A stretch of DNA of 51,566 nt, taken from NCBI GenBank assembly GCA_038203695.1, contig JBBRDQ010000009.1:1-51566 (forward strand), in the 5' to 3' direction. Numbering within the stretch: the stretch's first letter is position 1; every line of letters starts with the position of its first letter. The DNA is from M3007 sp038203695 (GTDB taxonomy: Bacteria; Bacteroidota; Bacteroidia; Chitinophagales; Saprospiraceae). The notes below the pieces were generated by a model. It was not told the DNA's origin. It saw only the letters and a program-made list of their open reading frames with translations, and made no database searches. A program made the translations under genes and the position numbers. This document shows, piece by piece, positions 17,348 to 24,859 of the stretch.

Positions 17348-18367
17348 TTAGCGCCGACCGCCACCACCGCCGCCGCGATTGCCGCCGCCACCGGTTCCTG
17401 CTCCGCCGCCGCCGCGATTACCACCGCCGCCTGCTCCACCGGAACCGCCACGATTGCCACCGCCACCTGCGCCACCACTACCACTACCGCCGCGATTGCC
17501 GCCGCCGCGATTATTACCGCCTTCGCGGCGTTCGCCACCGCCTTCGCGGTCACCACCACCGCGACGATCTCCACCGTCCCGGCGATCCCGGCGATCTCCA
17601 CCTTCGCGGCGATCATTGCGACGGTCACCACCACCTTCACGGCGGTCATTGCCCGTTGCACCAGTTCCTTCAGCGGCTGCAAATGGGGTTAATTCCCGTT
17701 TTTGCAGTACTTCGCCTTTGAAAATCCATACTTTGATCCCGATTTTACCGTATACAGTCTGGGCTTCTACCCAGGCGTAGTCGATGTCGGCACGGAAAGT
17801 ATGCAGCGGTGTGCGTCCTTCTTTATATTCTTCAGACCGGGCGATCTCCGCACCACCGACACGACCGCCGATGCGTACTTTGATACCCTCAGCGCCGGCC
17901 CGCATCGTACCCTGAATAGAGCCTTTGATAGCGCGACGGTGATTGATCCGTGCTTCGATCTGCTTGGCGATCTGTTCGCCAACGATGTTCGCATCTAATT
18001 CCGGTTTGCGGATTTCAAAGATGTTAATTTGTACATCCTTGCCCGTCAACACCTTCAATTCTTCTTTGATAAGGTCAACTTCCTTACCGCCTTTACCGAT
18101 AATGATACCGGGACGGCTGGTGTGAATCGTCACAGTAACCCGCTTAAGCGTGCGCTCAATGGTAATACGTGAGATACCGTTCTGCTGCGGCTTGTTGCGA
18201 TCGCGTGGATCGTTCGTAGCCGTTTTCGAGCGACGGGCACGGAGATAGTTACGAATTTTTTCGTCTTCTACCACCTTGAGACCGTAGTCTTTATCGGCAT
18301 ACCAGTTAGAATCCCAACCACGAATGATGCCCAGGCGATTACCTATTGGATTTGCTTTCTGACCCAT
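17348..18367 (-). CDS. rpsC: 30S ribosomal protein S3 with Gly/Arg-rich C-terminal extension
   Basis: S3 lines the mRNA entry tunnel and has helicase-like activity there with S4 and S5. Residues 1-233 are normal S3: MGQKANPIGNRLGIIRGWDS, the KH domain with GIIIGKGGKEVDLIKEEL at about 73-90, and IARSEEYKEGRTPLHTFRAD. Residues 234-339 form a 106-residue tail built almost only from G, R, D, N, E, S, A and T. First come DRREGG-type repeats, then GGGGNRGG-type repeats, ending GGGGGGRR. Total length is 339 aa against 233 in E. coli. The tail resembles RGG/RNA-binding tails; no stop or frameshift interrupts it. Core identification is certain; the tail function is unknown. Confidence 0.97.
   Translation of the reverse strand: MGQKANPIGNRLGIIRGWDSNWYADKDYGLKVVEDEKIRNYLRARRSKTATNDPRDRNKPQQNGISRITIERTLKRVTVTIHTSRPGIIIGKGGKEVDLIKEELKVLTGKDVQINIFEIRKPELDANIVGEQIAKQIEARINHRRAIKGSIQGTMRAGAEGIKVRIGGRVGGAEIARSEEYKEGRTPLHTFRADIDYAWVEAQTVYGKIGIKVWIFKGEVLQKRELTPFAAAEGTGATGNDRREGGGDRRNDRREGGDRRDRRDGGDRRGGGDREGGGERREGGNNRGGGNRGGSGSGGAGGGGNRGGSGGAGGGGNRGGGGAGTGGGGNRGGGGGGRR
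17351..17668 (-). repeat. Low-complexity Gly/Arg repeat tract in rpsC
   Basis: DNA-level low-complexity stretch (on the + strand rich in CCGCCGCC, CCACCG and GCGATT words) encoding the S3 tail. Its structure creates long spurious proline-rich and Arg/His-rich open frames on both strands. Imperfect repetition suggests growth by slippage. Confidence 0.85.
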
Positions 18368-18399
18368 TATTTGATAATGTGCTGATTTGTCAATTTTTG

Positions 18400-18762
18400 T
18401 TATTCGCCATCGAGGGCTACTGCATTTGAGACCACAAGCGTGACGTGATTGCGACGTTTGCGCACACGATACGCACGACCTTGTGGTGCCGGAAGGAAGC
18501 GATAAATAATGCTTCCCGGGTCAACCTGTGCGGTCTTGATGAAGAGCCCGTAATCGTCGGCGGCACCAACCTGGTCAGATTTCTGTTCCCAGTTATTGAT
18601 GGCCGAGAGCACGAGTTTCTCCAACCATACAGCCGCTTCTTTATTGGTGAACTTCAGAATACTGAGTGCATCCACTACTTTACGACCGCGAATATTGTCC
18701 ACCACCAGGCGCATTTTACGCGGTGACATCGGACAGTTTCTAAGTTTGGCTACTGCTTCCAT
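18400..18762 (-). CDS. rplV: 50S ribosomal protein L22
   Basis: L22 lines the peptide exit tunnel with a long beta-hairpin; changes in the hairpin give macrolide resistance in other bacteria. The 120 aa start MEAVAKLRNCPMSPRKMRLV and contain the hairpin and C-terminal signature PAPQGRAYRVRKRRNHVTLV. It precedes rpsC by 32 nt. Confidence 0.98.
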   Translation of the reverse strand: MEAVAKLRNCPMSPRKMRLVVDNIRGRKVVDALSILKFTNKEAAVWLEKLVLSAINNWEQKSDQVGAADDYGLFIKTAQVDPGSIIYRFLPAPQGRAYRVRKRRNHVTLVVSNAVALDGE

Positions 18763-18836
18763 TATTGTTAATTCGATAATTAGTCAATGTGAAAATTTGA
18801 TAATCAGATGTTTATCGCTTCCGCACATTATCAAAT

Positions 18837-19103
18837 TTATTTTTTAGTACCAGCGTGACCACGGAAATTGCGGGTTGGGGAAAACTCACCGAGTTTATGA
18901 CCGACCATATTTTCCGTTACGAAAACCGGGACGAATGTTTTGCCATTGTGTACTGCGATGGTTTCACCGACCATGTCGGGGATAATCATCGAAGCACGGC
19001 TCCACGTTTTGATCACCTGTTTACGGTTGCTTTGTTTTGACTTAGCGATTTTCTCCAACAACGTGTGGTGGATATAAGGGCCTTTTTTCAGTGAACGCGG
19101 CAT
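18837..19103 (-). CDS. rpsS: 30S ribosomal protein S19
   Basis: Small-subunit head protein forming a complex with S13. It has 88 aa starting MPRSLKKGPYIHHTLLEKI, with ITWSRAS-type segment IKTWSRASMIIPDMVG and the signature GHKLGEFSPTRNFRGHAG. It is 74 nt upstream of rplV. Confidence 0.98.
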   Translation of the reverse strand: MPRSLKKGPYIHHTLLEKIAKSKQSNRKQVIKTWSRASMIIPDMVGETIAVHNGKTFVPVFVTENMVGHKLGEFSPTRNFRGHAGTKK

Positions 19104-19146
19104 ATCTGTTGTGCGTTAAGTTGCTGCTAGTGATGGTTTCCTATTA

Positions 19147-19977
19147 TTATTTCCCCGTTTTGCGGCGGGTAATAATAAGCGAGTTTGATGCCTTAGTCTT
19201 GCTGCGCGTTTTAGCACCTTTCGACTTCAGACCTTTACGGGTACGTGGGTGACCGCCCGAAGCGCGACCTTCACCACCACCCATCGGGTGATCCACAGGG
19301 TTCATCACGACCGGACGTGTACGTGGGCGCCAGCCTTTCCAGCGCATACGACCCGCTTTACCCAGGATTTCTAGGCTGTGGTCGCCATTGCTGACGATTC
19401 CCATCGTAGCGCGGCAGGTCAACAGGATCCGGCGAACCTCACCCGATGGCATGCGCAAAGAAGCGTAACGATCTTCACGGCCCATCATTTGAGCACTGTT
19501 GCCGGCACTGCGTACCAAAACACCGCCTTGACCCGGGTGCAACTCGATGTTGTGTACGAAAGCGCCCAACGGCACTTCAGACAGATACAAGCAGTTGCCA
19601 TTTTCCGGTCCTACACCGCGGCCAGACTGAATTTGCTGACCTACAAGTAAGCCTTTCGGGGCGATAATGTACTGGCGTTCGCCATCTGCATAAGCCACCA
19701 GTGCAATGTGTGCACTGCGATTCGGATCATACTGGATGGACTCGACCGTGGCTGCACCTTCCTTATCGCGTTTGAAGTCGATAATACGGTAGCGGCGTTT
19801 ATGACCACCACCACGGTTGCGCATGGTACGGTGACCGTCGCTGTTGCGACCGCCCGTAGTGCTGAACGTCATTAAAAGAGACCTTTCAGGCTTAGCGCCT
19901 TTCGTTAACTCGTCTTTTTTAACGGCGACCCGGAAACGTAAGCCCGGCGTTAATGGATTGAATTTCTTGACTGCCAT
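19147..19977 (-). CDS. rplB: 50S ribosomal protein L2
   Basis: Needed for subunit joining and peptidyl transferase activity. Its 276 aa are of normal length. N-terminal RNA-binding domain includes RNSDGHRTMRNRGGGHKRRY, and the C-terminal part has the signature VMNPVDHPMGGGEGRASGG with the conserved His used in catalysis models. It is 43 nt upstream of rpsS. Confidence 0.98.
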   Translation of the reverse strand: MAVKKFNPLTPGLRFRVAVKKDELTKGAKPERSLLMTFSTTGGRNSDGHRTMRNRGGGHKRRYRIIDFKRDKEGAATVESIQYDPNRSAHIALVAYADGERQYIIAPKGLLVGQQIQSGRGVGPENGNCLYLSEVPLGAFVHNIELHPGQGGVLVRSAGNSAQMMGREDRYASLRMPSGEVRRILLTCRATMGIVSNGDHSLEILGKAGRMRWKGWRPRTRPVVMNPVDHPMGGGEGRASGGHPRTRKGLKSKGAKTRSKTKASNSLIITRRKTGK

Positions 19978-20030
19978 TGTATGATGGTAGTAATAAGTTA
20001 TTATGTTGCACCGGCGAAAACCGGCGTTCC

Positions 20031-20336
20031 TTATTCTTCTTCGGTGCTACCGAAAATATCGATGGTTTCACCCGGTGTAAGCGTTACGTAGGCCTTCTTG
20101 TAGGAAGACTTGGTACCTTTTACCACGGCAGTTTTTGTACTGCGCGATTTTGGTTTACCAGGCATTATTGCCGTGTTAACGCTCTCAACGGAAACGTTGA
20201 ACATTTTTTCGACCGCGTTCCGGATTTCAATTTTATTGACCTCCTTGTTCACCACGAAAGAATAAGTATTGCGCTTATCCGCGAGTTTCGTCGCTTTTTC
20301 GGTGATGACCGGCTTGATTAAGATTTGCTTAGCCAT
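20031..20336 (-). CDS. rplW: 50S ribosomal protein L23
   Basis: Exit-tunnel protein that docks trigger factor and SRP. It has 101 aa: ILIKPVITEKATKLADKRN near the start, YSFVVNKEVNKIEIRNAVEK and a C-terminal KKAYVTLTPGETIDIFGS. The last residues EEE form a short acidic end. It is 53 nt upstream of rplB. Confidence 0.98.
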   Translation of the reverse strand: MAKQILIKPVITEKATKLADKRNTYSFVVNKEVNKIEIRNAVEKMFNVSVESVNTAIMPGKPKSRSTKTAVVKGTKSSYKKAYVTLTPGETIDIFGSTEEE

Positions 20337-20411
20337 GACTTTTATAGTTGGAGTACAAGGTTTAAGATGAAGGTTTTACAATCAGTTGATTATGAACCCT
20401 TTATTTAAGCC

Positions 20412-21047
20412 CTAAACTTCTTTAGCGCAATTTTCTTTAATTTTTTCAATGGCACTTTCAGCGATGATCACTGCGCCGGCTTGCATGATCTGATACGTGT
20501 TCAGATCAGTTGCCGGTGCGATCACTGCTTTTTGGATGTTGCGGCAAGATAACACCAGCATCTTGTCGTACGCTCCGGTTACCGTCAGCGAGCGTTTGTC
20601 GGCTACCTGCAATGCTTGCAGTAATGCCTGAAACTGCTTGGTTTTTGGTGCGTCGAAGGTAAAATCTTCGATTACCATAACATTGCCTGCGGCAGCCTTG
20701 ACGGACAGCGCACTGCGACGGGCCAAGGCACGCACTTTGGCGTTGATCTTGATGTCGTAATTGCGTGGACGTGGGCCGAACACACGTGCACCACCCCGGA
20801 AGGTAGGGCTATTGATGTCGCCCTTACGGGAGCCACCAGTGCCTTTTTGCTTGTGCAGTTTGCGGGTAGAACCACTGATTTCGTTCCGCTCTTTCGACTT
20901 GTGCGTACCTTGGCGCTGGGCGTTCAGGTAACGTTTGACGTCGAGCCATACGCTGTGTTCATGCGGTTCGATACCGAACACTTCATCCGGCAGTTCGACT
21001 GACCGGCCGGTGGCTTCACCGTTGATGTTGTATACTTTGACTTGCAT
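20412..21047 (-). CDS. rplD: 50S ribosomal protein L4
   Basis: Tunnel protein; in E. coli L4 also represses the S10 operon by attenuation. It has 211 aa with the extended loop HKQKGTGGSRKGDINSPTFR and GGARVFGPRPRNYDIKIN that reaches the tunnel constriction. The first conserved segment is QVKVYNINGEATGRSVELPD. It is 27 nt downstream of rplC. Confidence 0.98.
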   Translation of the reverse strand: MQVKVYNINGEATGRSVELPDEVFGIEPHEHSVWLDVKRYLNAQRQGTHKSKERNEISGSTRKLHKQKGTGGSRKGDINSPTFRGGARVFGPRPRNYDIKINAKVRALARRSALSVKAAAGNVMVIEDFTFDAPKTKQFQALLQALQVADKRSLTVTGAYDKMLVLSCRNIQKAVIAPATDLNTYQIMQAGAVIIAESAIEKIKENCAKEV

Positions 21048-21074
21048 TTCCGAGGAAATTATAAGGTCAAAAAA

Positions 21075-21695
21075 TTATTTTTCGATCGTAAGATATGCCC
21101 CTTTGTGACCGGGAACTGCGCCTTTCACAAGGATCAGGTTCTGATCGGGGAATACTTTTAAAATTTGAAGGCGTTTCACCTTCACCTGGTCATTACCCAT
21201 GTGACCACCCATCCGCATGCCTTTCATAACTTTAGCGGCGAAGGAGGAGTTACCGAGCGAACCGGGAGCGCGCAGTCGGTTGTGTTGACCGTGCGTTTGC
21301 TGCATCACACCGCCGAAGCCGTGTCTTTTTACAACGCCCTGAAAACCTTTACCTTTGGAGGTGCCGGTTACGACTACTTTATCACCTTCCTGGAAAACAT
21401 CCGTTATAGTGACCAAGTCGCCGAGGGCCTTGGGTGCATTCATGTCGCGGAATTCTTGCACCTTATGCTTAGGGGCGGTTCCGGCTTTTTCAAAGTGACC
21501 AGCCAAAGGGGCGGGTGTATTTTTCACTTTGCGTTCGCCGAATGCCAATTGCAGGGCAGAATATCCGTCGTTGTCGTCGGTGCGTACTTGCGTTACTACG
21601 CAAGGGCCAGCTTCAATGATCGTACAAGCAACGTTTTTACCGTTGTTGTCGTAAATGCTGGTCATACCGATTTTTTTGCCAATCAGACCGTTCAC
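21075..21695 (-). CDS. rplC: 50S ribosomal protein L3
   Basis: Early assembly protein near the peptidyl transferase centre. It has 206 aa starting NGLIGKKIGMTSIYD; the start codon is GTG at 21695, with no ATG in a suitable place. The long central loop contains GKGFQGVVKRHGFGGVMQQ, which includes the Gln methylated by PrmB in other bacteria. It is separated from rpsJ by 182 nt containing a GNRA-type hairpin. Confidence 0.97.
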   Translation of the reverse strand: MNGLIGKKIGMTSIYDNNGKNVACTIIEAGPCVVTQVRTDDNDGYSALQLAFGERKVKNTPAPLAGHFEKAGTAPKHKVQEFRDMNAPKALGDLVTITDVFQEGDKVVVTGTSKGKGFQGVVKRHGFGGVMQQTHGQHNRLRAPGSLGNSSFAAKVMKGMRMGGHMGNDQVKVKRLQILKVFPDQNLILVKGAVPGHKGAYLTIEK

Positions 21696-21767
21696 GTCGT
21701 TTGAATTTTATGGTTGAACGATTGCCAGATTTTTATCAGTTCGATTTCGGTGGGTGTGGACACGACA

Positions 21768-21797
21768 AAAGCGACTTTCCGTTGCCGGAAACGCTTT
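21768..21797 (-). promoter_or_regulatory. Hairpin with GCAA tetraloop between rpsJ and rplC
   Basis: In the minus-strand RNA AAAGCG-TTTCCG-GCAA-CGGAAA-GT-CGCTTT forms a 12-bp stem with a 2-nt bulge closed by a GNRA tetraloop and followed by TT. It lies in the largest gap of the ribosomal cluster. It may be an attenuator or a ribosomal-protein-binding site controlling rplC onward; that role is inference. Confidence 0.45.
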
Positions 21798-21877
21798 CGA
21801 CCGAATTAGTTATTCGCCGAAACGAACACTTTAACCACGACCGGAAACCGCAGACTTGAATCCTTTAATTGAGTGCG

Positions 21878-22186
21878 TTAGGTTAACTTAACCTGAATAT
21901 CAACACCGCTCGGGAGTTCCAACTTGGAGAGAGCGTCCACCGTTTTTTGTGTCGGTGTATAAATTTCGATTAAGCGCTTGTGGGTGCGCAACTGGAACTG
22001 CTCCCGAGCTTTCTTATTCACGTGCGGCGAGCGCAGAACCGTGAATATTTCTTTCTCTGTTGGCAGCGGAATCGGACCAGTTACTACGGCTCCACTCGCA
22101 CGTACAGTCTTGACGATTTTCTCCGTGGACTTGTCCACTAAGTTGTAGTCGTAGGACCGAAGTTTGATGCGAATTTTTTGATTCAT
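21878..22186 (-). CDS. rpsJ: 30S ribosomal protein S10
   Basis: Head protein of the 30S and, as NusE, part of transcription antitermination complexes. It has 102 aa starting MNQKIRIKLRSYDYNLVDKS, with the signature GPIPLPTEKEIFTVLRSPHV and an ending LPSGVDIQVKLT. It is first in the cluster, about 85 nt from the predicted transcription start; rpsL, rpsG and fusA, which often precede it in Bacteroidota, are not upstream. Confidence 0.98.
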   Translation of the reverse strand: MNQKIRIKLRSYDYNLVDKSTEKIVKTVRASGAVVTGPIPLPTEKEIFTVLRSPHVNKKAREQFQLRTHKRLIEIYTPTQKTVDALSKLELPSGVDIQVKLT

Positions 22187-22277
22187 TACCCTGAAAGTAA
22201 TTTAAAATTTCAATTTGAATCTTTCTTGTCAGGCAAAACCAAATTTGATTTTGTGTGCCTGTTTCCGAAAGCGAGCG

Positions 22278-22310
22278 CAAAGGTAGTCACACCCGAACCT
22301 AATTTCCAAA
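22278..22310 (-). promoter_or_regulatory. Promoter of the S10-spc-alpha cluster
   Basis: On the minus strand TTTGG (from 22310) and a perfect TACCTTTG (22285 to 22278) are separated by 21 nt, matching the Bacteroidota sigma-A consensus TTTG-N19-23-TAnnTTTG. Transcription would start near 22270, leaving an rpsJ leader of about 85 nt. No other equally good promoter is seen inside the cluster, so it may drive about 17 kb. Confidence 0.75.
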
Positions 22311-22641
22311 GGGTTTTTAAAAATTTCTTGAAAAAACTTTTGAGGAAGGGAACTTTTGATAAAAACGGCGCAAAAACGGCGCAAAAATGAAAAAAGGAGG
22401 GAAATAATATTTTGGCGACGTGGATTATTTTTTTGTGTGACGTGTATACACCTATATAATAAGGCAAGGCAGGCTGTATTCTCAATTGCGCGTGCGAGCG
22501 TTTCGCTGTTGAATTGATTGACGAATGCTGTGTCTGAGCTAGGCTGGGAGCAACTGGAAGAACACCTTTGATGACTGAACTTATTTTAACTTATCTGGAA
22601 AGTCTCTTTCGATGAATATAAAATTTAAAAAATCAATAAAC
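22311..22641. other. Intergenic region between rpsJ and the TIR operon
   Basis: No gene seen. It contains a 12-bp direct repeat (AAAAACGGCGC twice, near 22364-22386), a 10-bp palindrome GTGTATACAC at 22442-22451, and AT-rich sequence close to the TIR gene. It separates two divergent promoters by about 330 nt. Confidence 0.6.
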
Positions 22642-22649
22642 TACCTTTG
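22642..22649 (+). promoter_or_regulatory. -7 box of the TIR operon
   Basis: Perfect TACCTTTG followed by GCGC, the usual Bacteroidota -7 context. No clear TTTG lies at the proper distance upstream; the region is A/T-rich instead. Predicted start near 22656 gives a leader of about 14 nt before the ATG at 22670, supporting that start. Confidence 0.6.
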
Positions 22650-22669
22650 CGCACAAAGATAATTTCTAA

Positions 22670-23317
22670 ATGGCCTATATATACGACGTTTTTATCAGTT
22701 ACCGACGGACAAATGAGCCGCCAGTTCAAACATTTTTGGAAAAATCATTCAATAGTATTTTTGAGGGGCTACTCAACGAAAATCTACAACCAAAGGGCGT
22801 AAAGATTTTTTATGATCGGCATGATATCCGCACTGGCAAGAAATGGCCCGAGACGCTTCACCTAGGATTGGCCCATTCAAAAATTTTGATTCCGATTCTA
22901 ATTCCTTCTTATTTTCACAGAGAATGGTGTTTACGTGAGTATGCCGTCTTTCATCATCGAGAGTCACAATCCAACATGGGAGAAGACGGATTGATTTTCC
23001 CAGTCAATTTCTATGGATTGGAACACTTCCCAGACTTCGTAAAGGGTAGAACACAGATGTTTAATTTTACAGAGTATAACTATGGTGAAATCAGAAAAGA
23101 CGCGCCGGAAAATAAACCTTTCAGAAAATCTATCGAACAATTTGCTCAAGATGTGATTAATGGTTTGAGTAAAGTACCAGAGTGGAACCCTGCTTGGCTA
23201 AATGATCGGATAACATGGTGCGACGAACCTTATGAGAATCTCCTGAAACTTCCCGTTCCTGCACAAGAAATGACCGCCCCACCTTCCGTTCAAAATGAAA
23301 AAGGCATTAAAAGATGA
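22670..23317 (+). CDS. TIR domain protein, FxsC-like (putative NADase effector)
   Basis: 215-aa soluble protein with an N-terminal TIR domain at about residues 4-135. The first strand is YDVFISYRRT, the region equivalent to the BB loop is FYDRHDIRTGKKWPETL, and the alpha-C segment is SYFHREWCLREYAVF. W86 and E90 in WCLRE match the W-x-x-x-E position that holds the catalytic Glu of TIR NADases such as SARM1. The C-terminal 60-70 residues end in a Pro-rich stretch and are unassigned. No signal peptide or membrane helix. Its stop overlaps the next gene's ATG (ATGA), so the two are probably made together. From memory it resembles the TIR-like FxsC proteins of actinobacterial FxSxx-COOH systems. 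Likely role is NAD+ cleavage or signalling in a conflict system; substrate and trigger unknown. Confidence 0.85.
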   Translation: MAYIYDVFISYRRTNEPPVQTFLEKSFNSIFEGLLNENLQPKGVKIFYDRHDIRTGKKWPETLHLGLAHSKILIPILIPSYFHREWCLREYAVFHHRESQSNMGEDGLIFPVNFYGLEHFPDFVKGRTQMFNFTEYNYGEIRKDAPENKPFRKSIEQFAQDVINGLSKVPEWNPAWLNDRITWCDEPYENLLKLPVPAQEMTAPPSVQNEKGIKR

Positions 23318-24849
23318 TGAAATTTATCACGTTTTACTCTTATAAAGGTGGAGTAGGCCGTACCATGTGCTTGGCCAATATCGCTGTGATGCTCGCTAAA
23401 TGGGGACATAAAGTTCTTATGGTGGATTGGGACTGGGAGGCTCCTGGATTAGAGCGGTATTTTGTTTCAGAGAACTTCAACGGAAAAACGCAAGACACAC
23501 ATGTAGGCTTGGATTTACAGATAGTAAAAGAAAAGCCTGGTCTGATTGACCTGCTGACCGAACGCAAAAAAGAAAGTTGGAAAGAGGCTATCATCACAAT
23601 TGCTATACCGGATGCTCGCGAGCCGTTGCACTTAATTTCCGCTGGTCGTCGCGACGATGATTATTTTAAGCGTGTTCGCGAATTCAATGTGGACACTTTT
23701 TACGCCAAAAAAAAGGGGGGACAATACATCGAAGACCTACGGACAGCATGGCGAGACGAGTACGACTTTGTATTGATTGACAGCCGTACAGGTGTTACAG
23801 AAGTCAATGGCATTGCTACCATACAGATGCCTAACTTAGTGGTGCTGCTATTTACCTCTAATAATCAAAGTTTTGAAGGTATTCTCGACATCGCGCACCG
23901 CTCCAATGCAGCCCAGCAGAAATTACCATATGATCGTACCAAACTGCTCTTTTTGCCTATATTGTCCCGTCTGGAATCTACTACTGAACTTGAACTAACC
24001 AATGATTGGGTCAATCACTTTGCAACCGATGGACTTATGGATATATATAAGTACTGGTTGCCTACTCTCAATACTCGGGTAAGGCCTGAGGAGTTTTTGA
24101 TGATGACTAAGATTCCACATGTACCATATTATACCTTCGGAGAAAAATTAGCAGTCATCAAGGACGGCACTTCTAACCCAACCAGTATGGGCTATGCTTA
24201 TGAGGGTATAGCGTCTCTTATTGCTAATAGACTAGAGCATGTAGAAGAGTTTGTAGAGCGAAGAGAAGAGTTTGTAAAACTATCTGAGACAGATGGAGAG
24301 GCAAATCGACCATCGGTTTATATTAGTTATTCGCATGCTGACAGAGAAACTGGAGAAAAGATAATTGACTACCTTCATAAAAATAACCTACGTGTTGTAA
24401 TTGATTTCAATAATATGGTAGCTGGTGAATCTATTGAAGATTTTATCGAGCGAGCTCAGGAGAGTCAGTACTATATTCTAATTATCTCTCAACATAGCCT
24501 AAAGTCTGGTTGGATAAATTATGATGTGAATCGTTTTTTTAAAAAAGGCAGGTTAAGTAGTTTCATTCCAGTACGTGTTGACACAACTTTGTTCGATGAT
24601 GATTATGTTATTGAAGCACTTAATAGTACACATCAAAAAATAGAAGATTTGGCACAAAAATCTCAGCAAATAAAAAAATTAGGGGCTAATAGCGATTACT
24701 ATTTACAGGGAAGCATAGCGCGATTAAAGGCCGTTACTGCAGAACTTCCTACACTTATAGAATCTTTGCGAAGCCTACTGGTATTAGACATCAGTACCAA
24801 TAATTTTGAAATTAATATGGCTAAAGTAGTAAAACGTATTAATTCCTGA
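23314..24849 (+). CDS. KGGVGR-type ParA/MinD-like ATPase fused to a C-terminal TIR domain
   Basis: 511-aa fusion. Residues 1-310 form a SIMIBI-class NTPase. FITFYSYKGGVGRTMCLAN carries the P-loop (residues 11-17) with Arg where the usual final Lys stands; VDWDWEAPGLERYF follows at 37-50; DFVLIDSRTG at 151-160 is the Walker B/switch region; then QMPNLVVLLFTSNNQSFEG. After an acidic linker, about 333-430 is a second TIR domain (SVYISYSHADRETGEKI; DFNNMVAGESIEDFIE; SLKSGWINYDV). Asp404 occupies the site where NADase TIRs have Glu. The last 80 residues are helical and unassigned. The architecture matches the start of actinobacterial FxsT-type proteins, but the NB-ARC/TPR part is absent. Likely a nucleotide-driven sensor or scaffold that controls the partner TIR protein. 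ATG at 23314 or 23317 could initiate. AT-richer than the flanking genes. Confidence 0.85.
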   Translation: MMKFITFYSYKGGVGRTMCLANIAVMLAKWGHKVLMVDWDWEAPGLERYFVSENFNGKTQDTHVGLDLQIVKEKPGLIDLLTERKKESWKEAIITIAIPDAREPLHLISAGRRDDDYFKRVREFNVDTFYAKKKGGQYIEDLRTAWRDEYDFVLIDSRTGVTEVNGIATIQMPNLVVLLFTSNNQSFEGILDIAHRSNAAQQKLPYDRTKLLFLPILSRLESTTELELTNDWVNHFATDGLMDIYKYWLPTLNTRVRPEEFLMMTKIPHVPYYTFGEKLAVIKDGTSNPTSMGYAYEGIASLIANRLEHVEEFVERREEFVKLSETDGEANRPSVYISYSHADRETGEKIIDYLHKNNLRVVIDFNNMVAGESIEDFIERAQESQYYILIISQHSLKSGWINYDVNRFFKKGRLSSFIPVRVDTTLFDDDYVIEALNSTHQKIEDLAQKSQQIKKLGANSDYYLQGSIARLKAVTAELPTLIESLRSLLVLDISTNNFEINMAKVVKRINS

Positions 24850-24859
24850 TAATAACTAA

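Noticed and set aside
17332..17780. Proline-rich, Arg/His-rich and Ala/Val-rich open frames over the end of rpsC
   Set aside because: They arise from the low-complexity GGN/CGN codons of the S3 tail read in other frames.
22364..22386. Two 12-bp direct repeats in the rpsJ-TIR spacer as an attachment site
   Set aside because: Short, low-complexity A-rich words with no second copy at the other end of the TIR operon.
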